Below, in pieces: positions 23,309-31,035 of a DNA stretch of 51,803 nt. Source of the DNA: Equadaptatus sp045601305 (GTDB taxonomy: Bacteria > Synergistota > Synergistia > Synergistales > Synergistaceae). The translations under genes and the position numbers were made by a program. Below the pieces are notes generated by a model, which saw only the letters and a list, made by a program, of their open reading frames with translations, ran no database searches and was not told the origin of the DNA. The stretch spans positions 1 to 51,803 of the forward strand of contig JAZRZG010000030.1 in the NCBI GenBank assembly GCA_045601305.1. Direction: 5' to 3'. Within the stretch, counting starts at the first letter, position 1, and the number at the start of each line of letters is the position of its first letter.

Positions 23309-23896
23309 ATGGGTTTTTGGGATCTTCTTGAAGAAGTCGCCTCTGTCGGTATTGATTTACTGAATAAAGGTATTGAAGAAAGTATGCGCCGTCAGGAGAA
23401 GAATCTCCAGTCATACGCCAAAAAACATAATTTATCAAAAGAGCAGGTATCTCAGCTACGAGAAAAAATGCATCGCAGAACACACGAAGAGTTTGGAGCA
23501 GATCGAACAGGAATGGACTGTCGTCCTGAAGATTTTTCAATAAGCAGAGGGGATTATTTGAGCGATGCTGTCTCATCTGCGCCGGGAGAACCGGGTGTTT
23601 ATATACTTTATCTTTACGGAAGAGTAATGAAATGCGGGGTTGCAAGCTACGGGCAAGGAATTCGCTGGAGATTCACGCAGTATTACAATCTAAACTATGA
23701 CAACAAAGCAAGGTGCGGAGATTACTGGTCGGTAAGTCCTGAAAACAGGGACAGTATTACTGTGGCATGGCAAGCATGCCCGCCTCGTGTCTGTAATGAA
23801 CTGGAATACAAGTTGTTTAAGAAATATGGTAAAGGACCTTGGGCAAAACGAGCACCTGTAGCTTCGTACACAAATGAATGGAAATTATTGATTTAA
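23309..23896 (+). CDS. GIY-YIG-like domain protein, first gene of the TIR/RyR island
   Basis: 195 aa, ATG with cggagg upstream. The N-terminal 60 residues are helical and charged. From about residue 95 the sequence reads GVYILYLYGRVMKCGVA, then R119/R121 in IRWRFTQYY, and a glutamate region CNELEYKLFKKYGKG (E164/E166). This order (GVY, KCG in place of YIG, Arg, Glu) is that of a divergent GIY-YIG nuclease fold. I cannot tell whether it still cuts DNA. It is AT-rich, like the two genes downstream, and lies 42 bp ahead of the channel gene. Its role beside a TIR-STAND protein is unknown; nuclease effector or accessory regulator are the main options. Confidence 0.55.
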   Translation: MGFWDLLEEVASVGIDLLNKGIEESMRRQEKNLQSYAKKHNLSKEQVSQLREKMHRRTHEEFGADRTGMDCRPEDFSISRGDYLSDAVSSAPGEPGVYILYLYGRVMKCGVASYGQGIRWRFTQYYNLNYDNKARCGDYWSVSPENRDSITVAWQACPPRVCNELEYKLFKKYGKGPWAKRAPVASYTNEWKLLI

Positions 23897-23938
23897 CGAT
23901 TTGAATTTACCAATACAACTTTAGGTGAGGGGTATTTA

Positions 23939-26383
23939 ATGTTAAAATTTCTTCGCAGAAAATTTGACCGAAATTTCTTGAGTTTGAGATTGCATGAGCA
24001 GTTAGGATTGTTGTTTGCCTTTTATTTATTTTTCTATCTTGTATTCTTATTCATTTTAACTAACTTTGGAGGCAGTGCGCCAGAAGTTAAAAATTGGCGT
24101 TGGTGGGTATATGCACACATGGTGGATGCAGGTACCATCATTGAAAGTGCCAAGATTAACACACCTGTTGTTAATATCTGCGGCTTCTTAATGAATATAC
24201 TTAATATATTCCTTTTCGGCGGTATATTTATTTCGCTTTTCACGAACTTTTTCGAAGAATCCGCAAAAAGAGTCCATAACGGACAAGCGCGTGACAAAAT
24301 AAACAAAGAGCATCATGTTATCTTAGGCTGGGACGTTGTCGGTGCCTCCATAGTCCACAAATTGATTGCAAAGAAGAAAGACAAAAAACCGATAGTAATT
24401 TTGTCATCCCGTAATCCGGAGGATATTCGTGCCGATATTATGTCGTATGATAAAAGCGAGATTAAAAATCAAAAAAAACATGATCTGAGCGATAAGTTGA
24501 AAAAACAAATATATATTCTCAACGGTTCTTTTACCAACCGTGATGAATTGAATAGTGATGCGCTCATGCTGCGCAAAGCGGAAACAATCTACATTCTCGG
24601 CGAAAACAATAGCACAAGAAATGACAGTGATACGATTTCTACAGCCCTTCATTTCGCTAATCTGATTAATGATAAGCAAAAAATGAAAAATAACTCCACT
24701 ATTCCCTTGATAGCAGATATCCGCAGTTTTTCGATGTTCAGCCAATTAAAAAGTAAAGTAACAGGAAATTTGAACAACAATCAAGAGAACAATAAGAACA
24801 ATAAGAACAATAAGAACGATGCTTCGAAACCAAGTGGGAATAATTCGCCGCAAAGTGGCGAAGATTTAGGACACGATAAAGATTCAGGACACTATGCTGC
24901 TGTTTTTAACTTCTGTGAAAAGAGGGCAAGAAGGATTTGGAGCCATATTTCGGAAGAAAAAGATAAGATGTTCAGCCAATTAAAAAGTAAAGTAACAGGA
25001 ATTTTGAACAACAATCAAGAGGACAATAAGGATGCTTCGCAGCAAGGTGGCAAAGGTTCAGGCCACGATAAAGGTCAAGGACGCTATGATGCTGTGATTT
25101 TTAACTTCTATGAAAACTGGGCAAGAAGAATTTGGAGCCATATTCCGGAAGAGAAAGATGAGAAGTCTTATTATCCGCTGGCTTATGTCCCTGTTACCCA
25201 AAATAATTTTGTGCATCTGATAATTATAGGTTTCGGACAAATGGGGCAGGCGCTTGCAGTTGAAGCAGCGAGAGTCGCGCATTACGGCACAGGCAAAAAC
25301 ACGCGGATAACAGTTATAGACAACAATATGACAGAGCGTAAAGCAAAATTTGTTGCGACATTCGCGCTAAAGCATGATAAGGATAACGAAATTTACAGCT
25401 GGTATGAAGAAAACGGTTACAAAGCAGATGTTGAGTTTGTTTTTAAAGACAACAGCGCGGAAGATGAAGAAATACGCGAATTTCTTGTAGAAACGGCAAA
25501 AGAAGCTGAAGCAGGAAACCAGATTCCGACGCTTGCGATCTGTTTCTCAAAGCTTGACACAGCATTTGAGACAGCTTTGTCCCTGCCGATAGAATTCACC
25601 ACGGCAGAAGTGAAGTCGTTTACTGACAAGCGGATCCCTGTACTTCTTAGGAACGAAAGCGATTATAGAAGAAGCAGCAGCAGTAAGGATAGCCCTGTAA
25701 AGGATAATGATAAAGAAAGTGCAGAAAAGAAGGACGCTGCAGCGAACCGGGAAAAAGAACACAAAAGAGATATAGACAATATAGATTTGTTTGGAAATTT
25801 GAAAGAATGCACAGGTTTTGACGAGCAAATAGAAACATTTGCCAAGGTATTGAATATGCTGTATAAGATGTTTAATGATGATAATGGGGTGTTTAATAAT
25901 AATGAAGAGAGTAAGGCACCCGATGATGAAGATGATAAGGAGGATATAGAAAAACCTGACTATTGGTGGAAAAAAGCAGACGAATATAGCCGCTGGGCAT
26001 CCCGTCATCAGGCAGCGGCTTTTGTTGAAAGATTAAGGTCTATGGGATATAAGTTTGAAGCAAACACAGACATCTGTTTGAAGACATCTGAGCGTTTAAA
26101 TAGAGCTGATGTAGACGATTGGCAGCAGCGAGGCAAAGAGTTATTCGGCGATGATTTCGATAATAGACTCGGTATAGCCGAACATTATCGTTGGAGTGTT
26201 GAAAAATGGTTGTGTGGTTATCGGTATGATAAAGAGAAAGTTACTGAATTACACAAACATCCCTGCCTTATTGATTATTCTAAACTTAACGAGAAGAATA
26301 AAAATAATGACCTTCGTTCTACGGCACTTGCAAAATGGATTTTGGAAAACTATTGCGGCGTAACGTTAGACCGTAACGAGTAA
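23939..26383 (+). CDS. CASTOR/POLLUX-like ion channel with RCK/TrkA-N-type domains and C-terminal RyR domain
   Basis: 814 aa, SD gtgagggg. Two hydrophobic segments (about 21-42 and 76-103) flank WRWWVYAHMVDAGTIIES, which resembles the pore region of CASTOR/POLLUX-type channels. A first Rossmann/RCK unit starts HHVILGWDVVGASIV (about 125) and a second starts HLIIIGFGQMGQAL (about 425). Between them is a low-complexity linker built by an in-frame duplication. The C-terminal 139 residues contain WASRHQAAAFVERLRSMGY and then IAEHYRWSVEKWLCGYRY and LHKHPCLIDY, the bacterial RyR (ryanodine-receptor repeat) domain. The expected function is a ligand-gated membrane channel. RyR and RCK domains are candidate sensors, possibly of nucleotide-derived signals. 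It is second of three genes, 39 bp before the TIR gene. Confidence 0.75.
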   Translation: MLKFLRRKFDRNFLSLRLHEQLGLLFAFYLFFYLVFLFILTNFGGSAPEVKNWRWWVYAHMVDAGTIIESAKINTPVVNICGFLMNILNIFLFGGIFISLFTNFFEESAKRVHNGQARDKINKEHHVILGWDVVGASIVHKLIAKKKDKKPIVILSSRNPEDIRADIMSYDKSEIKNQKKHDLSDKLKKQIYILNGSFTNRDELNSDALMLRKAETIYILGENNSTRNDSDTISTALHFANLINDKQKMKNNSTIPLIADIRSFSMFSQLKSKVTGNLNNNQENNKNNKNNKNDASKPSGNNSPQSGEDLGHDKDSGHYAAVFNFCEKRARRIWSHISEEKDKMFSQLKSKVTGILNNNQEDNKDASQQGGKGSGHDKGQGRYDAVIFNFYENWARRIWSHIPEEKDEKSYYPLAYVPVTQNNFVHLIIIGFGQMGQALAVEAARVAHYGTGKNTRITVIDNNMTERKAKFVATFALKHDKDNEIYSWYEENGYKADVEFVFKDNSAEDEEIREFLVETAKEAEAGNQIPTLAICFSKLDTAFETALSLPIEFTTAEVKSFTDKRIPVLLRNESDYRRSSSSKDSPVKDNDKESAEKKDAAANREKEHKRDIDNIDLFGNLKECTGFDEQIETFAKVLNMLYKMFNDDNGVFNNNEESKAPDDEDDKEDIEKPDYWWKKADEYSRWASRHQAAAFVERLRSMGYKFEANTDICLKTSERLNRADVDDWQQRGKELFGDDFDNRLGIAEHYRWSVEKWLCGYRYDKEKVTELHKHPCLIDYSKLNEKNKNNDLRSTALAKWILENYCGVTLDRNE
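24733..25160 (+). repeat. In-frame tandem duplication inside the channel gene
   Basis: Unit 1 starts at 24733 and unit 2 at 24967, an offset of 234 bp (78 codons). Both begin with nearly identical DNA encoding MFSQLKSKVTG-LNNNQE and both end with a copy of RRIWSHI-EEKD. The middle has diverged in length and composition (Asn/Lys/Gly/Ser-rich). The high identity at the unit starts implies a fairly recent event. Confidence 0.85.
24787..24817 (+). repeat. 9-bp microsatellite in the channel linker
   Basis: gaacaataa repeated three times (24787-24813) and started a fourth time, encoding Asn-Lys-Asn units. Slippage would change the linker length without breaking the frame. Confidence 0.8.
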
Positions 26384-26422
26384 ATACAGCAAATAAAGTA
26401 ATCTGCGGGAGGAAGAAAGACA

Positions 26423-29400
26423 ATGACAAATGATAGGTATGATGTTTTTATAAGCTGGGCACACCAGGATGGTCGAGACAATATTGGAAATGTAAAAAAA
26501 GCAATTATTGAGGAGCATCAAAATCAGTATCCAAAAGAAGAAGAATTGAAGATATTCATGGATACAGATATAGAAGATGCTCAGGATTGGAAGGCTCGTA
26601 TTTCAGATGAGCTTAGGAAATGTCAAGTATTTCTATCGATTCTCAGCCCAAACTATTTTGGCTCGAAATTTTGTACGCGCGAGATGTCCCTTTGGAAGAA
26701 TCATGAGATTCGGAACAGTTTATTAAACAAAGCTACTCTGCCTGTCTATTTTATCAAATTGGATGAAGATCCATATAAATCTGAAGATGTAAATGTAAAC
26801 AAAGCATTTATACAGCAGATTCATGGTGAACTTAAGCCCTGGTTTGGTAATCAGAGGACGTATTCTTATGAAGAAATCAAAAATTGTATCAAAGAATCTC
26901 ACATTATTGATACACTCAAAAAACGATTTGACGACATAAAAGAGATTAATAAGAGTAACAAACATAGTAACCTGCCTGACCCTGATCCAGATTTTGTCGG
27001 CAGAGTACAGGAGATAAGTGATATTAACGCTGAAATTAAGCATCACATTGTACTTTTGCGCGGTGAGGAAGGTATTGGAAAAACCTCGGTTGCCCTTGCG
27101 TATGCGTCAGCATATGCTGGTGAGTATCCCGGGGGTAGATATATGATTGACTGTCAAAACGCAAAGAATATTCCTGAGGCTTTTGCGCATCTTCTCATCA
27201 ATGGAAAACTTGTTGCAGATAACCTTGGCATTACAACTAATTATGTGGGAGCTGATGATAACGAATACATATTAAATAGCAAAATTGTTCCAGCCCTTAC
27301 TAAGGCTAATGGGAAAAAACTTATTATTCTTGATGATGTGACTGAGCTTAAAATGTTGCAAACTGAAGTTGTAAATAAGTATCTTAATTGGCGGAGAGAG
27401 GCTTGTGTTGATATTATCGCAACAACGAATGTTGATGGAGCAGAGAAAGTCCAATACAAAGATACAGACCCTGTTTATGGGTACAATATAGATCCGTTGT
27501 CCGAAGTTGATGCTTTGGAAATGCTGCGGAATGAACGTGATTTCTCCGAAAAAAGCAATGATGAAGACTATGCCAAAAAAATTATTGAGCGTCTTAACCG
27601 TCATGCGGGGGATCTTAATGAAGCGGCAAACAGACTTAAGCAAGAAGCAGAGTTAACATATGATAAATTGTGTGAATATATTCTTAATCACACAATAGAC
27701 GGATTGCGCAAACGTGTTGTAGAAAAAATGGAGGAGGATGAAAAAAACATAGCTGAATATGCGGCCTTGCTGCCTGCTGACTGTGTGCATATAGACTGGC
27801 TCAAAGAATTATTTGTTCTTCAAAAAATCAGCCGTGAAAGAGTAACTGAAAATATTGAAAATGCATGGGAAAATATCCAAAAAAATCCCAAAACGTTACA
27901 ACATACCGGTCGTGGTCATAGTCAAATGGAGAAAAATTACAGTGCGTATATTGAAGCGTCCATGGAAAATCGTAAGAAAAATAAAAAACTAAAAAAACTG
28001 GAAGAACTGATTATAAAGCGTATAAACAATAATAAACTTGGTGTGGAAGAAATTAATTCTATATACCAGACCATTAATAAGTGGTGGAATAAAAAATATT
28101 TTGTTTTTGCTGCCAGTCTAATAGCATCTGATAAATTGTATGAGGCTGTTAAAATCTCCGGTTCAATCGCAAGAAAATATTTTGAACTTGTTAATAAAAT
28201 TTACGATAGTCATGAAATTGAAAAAAATAAGTTGGATGAAAAAACTCCGGGCTTGATGGAATGTATTGCCAAATGCCTTTCGGAATTGGGTAAATATAAA
28301 AAAGCCAAGGAAATTACCGAGAAAATTTTCAAAAGGAAAGAAAAAATAGACGCAGATCTTGAAAGCACACTGCTGGCTGAAAGTGCCTATGCAGATTGTT
28401 TGTTTGATTGTGGTGAATATAAAGAAGCCAATAAACATTATGAAAAAATATTTAAAAGTCGGTCAAAACTTAATGCGAACAATCCTCATACAATAAACGC
28501 TGAAAGTGCTTTGGCTAGAAGTTATGCAAGTATTGGTCAGCTTGAAGAAGCTTTGAAACACTATAATAAGGTGGTACGGTTAAAAGAGAAACTGCATATG
28601 GATTCCCTTTGGGCAAAACTGGAACTTGCGATTGGTTATTCTGATGTCGGAGATTATAAAAATGCTTGTAAGATATGTGAAAGCAGTGTTAAAACTGAAA
28701 CCGATGAATTGAGACAAATAAGCGCAAAAAGTGTTTTGGCAGGTATTTATACTGTTAGCGGTAAATACACTGACGCGAGGAATCTTAGAGATGAAATATT
28801 TAAATTTAGAGAAGAAAACTTAGGTAAAAAACATCTTCTTACGCTTAGAACGCAGGGACGATTGGCTGCCAGTTATTCTATGCTTGGCGACTATAAACGA
28901 GCTCGTGACTTGCGTCAAAAAGTATTAGATGCAAGGAAAGATATTTTTAGTAAAGACCATCCGGAAATACTTAAAGCACAATTAGCCTTAGCCGCAAGTC
29001 ATTCTGAGTTGGGCGAATATAAAAAGGCTCATGATCTGCGGAAAGATGTGTTAACAGCGAGACAGAAGAAAAAGCTTCCTGACGACCATCCTGATATACT
29101 CAAGGCAAAATTAGCTTTAGCTGTCAGTCATACGGAGTGTGGGGACTACATTAAATCATTAAATTTGCGAGAAAAAATCTACGACACTGTGGCTGCAAAA
29201 GACTATAATCCACTCACTCCTGCTGTTGCTTTGGCACTTGCAGACAGTTATTATAATTTAGGTAAGTATAGTGCTGCGCGTAGAATATATGAAAATATAC
29301 GAAATTTTTATTGTAACGAAACCGAGGCTAAAAATAAACGTGGGGTCTTTAAAGGTTTGCGCGTAAAAAATATGGCGCCGTACATCATTGCGACAGATAA

Positions 29401-29944
29401 AAAACTTGCGGACTGTGATTTTGCCGAAAAATATTATCAGAAAGCTGAGGAAAAATATAAATTAATACTGAACGTGCTTGAAAAACAATTTGGCAAGGAT
29501 CATCCGGAAGCGCTTAGAATCAAAACATGTGTTGCAAACTGCTATTCCGCTCTTGGGCAGTATGATGAGGCTTTAAAGAGCTACGAGACAATAGAAGAGG
29601 AGTTAAAGGTCAAATTAAAAGATGAGAATCATCCCGATAGAATTTGTGTATTGAGCGGAAAGGCACACAATTATTTTATGAATGGAAAGTATGAAGATGC
29701 CTTGAAGCTTCGAAAGGATATTCTTGAAAAACGGAGAAGAATCTTGGGAGAAGATCATCCGGAAACACTTAAAACCAGAAGACGTGTGGCTGATTGTTAT
29801 TTAAAGCTTAAAAAATACAATGAGGCACTAAACATCTATAATGAAATTTTGGATAAAACAAAAGAGAAATTGGGTGAAGAACACCCGTGTACAAAAAAAG
29901 TGCAGCAAGGAATTGCTGAAGCGGCAAAAATGCTGAAAGGTTAA
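26423..29944 (+). CDS. TIR-STAND (NB-ARC-like) NTPase-TPR protein
   Basis: 1173 aa, SD gcgggagg. Residues 5-115 form a TIR domain: YDVFISWAHQD, FMDTDIEDAQDW, LSPNYFGSKFCTREMSLW, with E87 at the position of the catalytic Glu of NAD-cleaving TIRs. A linker leads to FVGRVQEI (191) and a P-loop GEEGIGKTS (214-222), Walker B IILDD (301-305) and IIATTN (331-336), as in STAND/NB-ARC NTPases. From about residue 550 to the end there are a dozen or so kinesin-light-chain-like TPRs (for example LAASYSMLGDYKRARDLRQKVL with KDHPEILK). This is the plan of a signalling NTPase: TPR sensor, STAND switch, TIR effector. It is the last gene of the island operon and AT-rich. A strong terminator follows at 30096. 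Confidence 0.85.
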   Translation: MTNDRYDVFISWAHQDGRDNIGNVKKAIIEEHQNQYPKEEELKIFMDTDIEDAQDWKARISDELRKCQVFLSILSPNYFGSKFCTREMSLWKNHEIRNSLLNKATLPVYFIKLDEDPYKSEDVNVNKAFIQQIHGELKPWFGNQRTYSYEEIKNCIKESHIIDTLKKRFDDIKEINKSNKHSNLPDPDPDFVGRVQEISDINAEIKHHIVLLRGEEGIGKTSVALAYASAYAGEYPGGRYMIDCQNAKNIPEAFAHLLINGKLVADNLGITTNYVGADDNEYILNSKIVPALTKANGKKLIILDDVTELKMLQTEVVNKYLNWRREACVDIIATTNVDGAEKVQYKDTDPVYGYNIDPLSEVDALEMLRNERDFSEKSNDEDYAKKIIERLNRHAGDLNEAANRLKQEAELTYDKLCEYILNHTIDGLRKRVVEKMEEDEKNIAEYAALLPADCVHIDWLKELFVLQKISRERVTENIENAWENIQKNPKTLQHTGRGHSQMEKNYSAYIEASMENRKKNKKLKKLEELIIKRINNNKLGVEEINSIYQTINKWWNKKYFVFAASLIASDKLYEAVKISGSIARKYFELVNKIYDSHEIEKNKLDEKTPGLMECIAKCLSELGKYKKAKEITEKIFKRKEKIDADLESTLLAESAYADCLFDCGEYKEANKHYEKIFKSRSKLNANNPHTINAESALARSYASIGQLEEALKHYNKVVRLKEKLHMDSLWAKLELAIGYSDVGDYKNACKICESSVKTETDELRQISAKSVLAGIYTVSGKYTDARNLRDEIFKFREENLGKKHLLTLRTQGRLAASYSMLGDYKRARDLRQKVLDARKDIFSKDHPEILKAQLALAASHSELGEYKKAHDLRKDVLTARQKKKLPDDHPDILKAKLALAVSHTECGDYIKSLNLREKIYDTVAAKDYNPLTPAVALALADSYYNLGKYSAARRIYENIRNFYCNETEAKNKRGVFKGLRVKNMAPYIIATDKKLADCDFAEKYYQKAEEKYKLILNVLEKQFGKDHPEALRIKTCVANCYSALGQYDEALKSYETIEEELKVKLKDENHPDRICVLSGKAHNYFMNGKYEDALKLRKDILEKRRRILGEDHPETLKTRRRVADCYLKLKKYNEALNIYNEILDKTKEKLGEEHPCTKKVQQGIAEAAKMLKG

Positions 29945-30095
29945 GAAGCGCAGAGATTAAGAAGTATAAAATTTATATATGCGTTGAACATAGTGGAGGG
30001 GTACCATAAATGTACGGTGCTGTGAATGTACAATAGCAGTGTACTGCTAAAATTTGCACGGTGCAGAGAAAGAATAATGGAAAATCACAATAAAA

Positions 30096-30126
30096 ACGGC
30101 TTGGGAATGATCCCAAGCCGTGATTT
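30096..30126 (+). terminator. Terminator of the TIR/RyR operon
   Basis: Perfect 11-bp stem acggcttggga / tcccaagccgt with a 4-nt loop (30096-30121), followed by gatttt. It lies 150 nt after the TIR gene stop. Confidence 0.8.
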
Positions 30127-30549
30127 TGACCTAAATTTCCATTTGGGTACAGAAAACAACAGGTATCAGTATCGTTTTCGCAGAAAAATATCAAAAATAG
30201 ATTTCTGACTTCGATATCCAATTCCTGAAGGAGAATTTTGAACCGGCAGTGTTTCATTGCTTTTTTGTGTTTCAGCCTTCGGCAATTTTGGCTAAAGCCT
30301 TGAAAAACCCTGATTCTGACTGCATTCCCGTACAGCCTGCCCGCTTTGCCGCCCTAAAACGAGTTAAGTGCGAAGTCCGCAACCCGCCGCTGCCACCGGC
30401 AGTCGTTTGAGCCCTAAGCTCTGCGAGAGGCGCGACCCGGAGGACCGTTAATCAAATCGTATCCACTCCGAAAATAATCCCGTCCGGCACTGACACGTAA
30501 GCGCAACCTACGATTTTTAATAAAACTGCAAATGTAAAGACCGATGTAC

Positions 30550-30635
30550 AGTGTGGGTGAAACTTATGCGCGGTCACGCTCCCGCCGCTGTACCAAACAA
30601 TGCAGGCTGAGGGGTAAACCCGACAGCGAGAAAAT
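30550..30635 (+). promoter_or_regulatory. Possible degenerate cobalamin-riboswitch-like element
   Basis: The stretch gggtgaaacttatgcgcgg followed by cgctcccgccgctgta resembles the conserved GGTGAAA...CGGTCCCGCCACTGT core of cobalamin riboswitches. The usual AGGGAA ahead of it and the downstream B12 box are not recognisable, and no B12-related gene follows. It may be a relic or a chance likeness. Confidence 0.22.
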
Positions 30636-30995
30636 ATTTTACTCTTATTTTCTACAATGTCAATACCTTTTTTCAAAAAAAATGTAAAAAATCTGCAAGA
30701 AAATTGTATAGTCTGCACGGAGGCAGTAATAGCAAGGGTTTAGAAGAGCCAATGACTGATAAGAAGCAGTAAAGACCATTCCAAGAAAGATCGACATTTA
30801 GGATTCAAAATTCAATACCGGTACGCGGGGGGGGGGCAACAGAGTTGTCTCGACAGGCAATTTACGGCTGTTGACAAAAATTGAAATGTAAAAATCGGGG
30901 TGTAATACGGCTGTATGTCTGCGCATTACAGGGTGGGCATATCAAAACTTACGGAACTGTCTGCGTAATTTTACGTTTTTCTGCGGCTTTGGCAG

Positions 30996-31004
30996 TGGTA
31001 TAAT
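30996..31004 (+). promoter_or_regulatory. Extended -10 promoter of feoB
   Basis: tggtataat, an extended -10 (TGn-TATAAT) about 32 nt upstream of the feoB ATG. The -35 region is poor, as is usual for extended -10 promoters. No clear Fur box is seen. Confidence 0.5.
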
Positions 31005-31035
31005 TTGACTGTAAAAAGGAGTTGGGGAACGGAGT

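Larger units (their letters stand above)
30127..31035. other. Long non-coding stretch with repeat-like and riboswitch-like segments
   Basis: No convincing gene in about 0.9 kb. A GC-rich block (about 30270-30516) stands out from AT-rich flanks. On the minus strand it stays open for about 60 codons (ending MQSESGFFKALAKIAEG) without a start or SD, which looks like a dispersed repeat or coding relic rather than a gene. It closes with the 14-mer also found at bases 1-14. Next comes a segment (30550-30635) partly like a cobalamin riboswitch. A run of ten G lies at 30827-30836. The feoB promoter closes the region. Confidence 0.5.

Noticed and set aside
30026..30208. 60-codon plus-strand frame after the TIR gene
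   Set aside because: It runs through the operon's terminator hairpin, has no SD at its start, and shows no recognisable domain.
30452..30718. 88-codon minus-strand frame upstream of feoB
   Set aside because: It crosses the riboswitch-like and repeat-like parts, has no SD, and its C-terminal half is the translation of the suspected dispersed repeat border.
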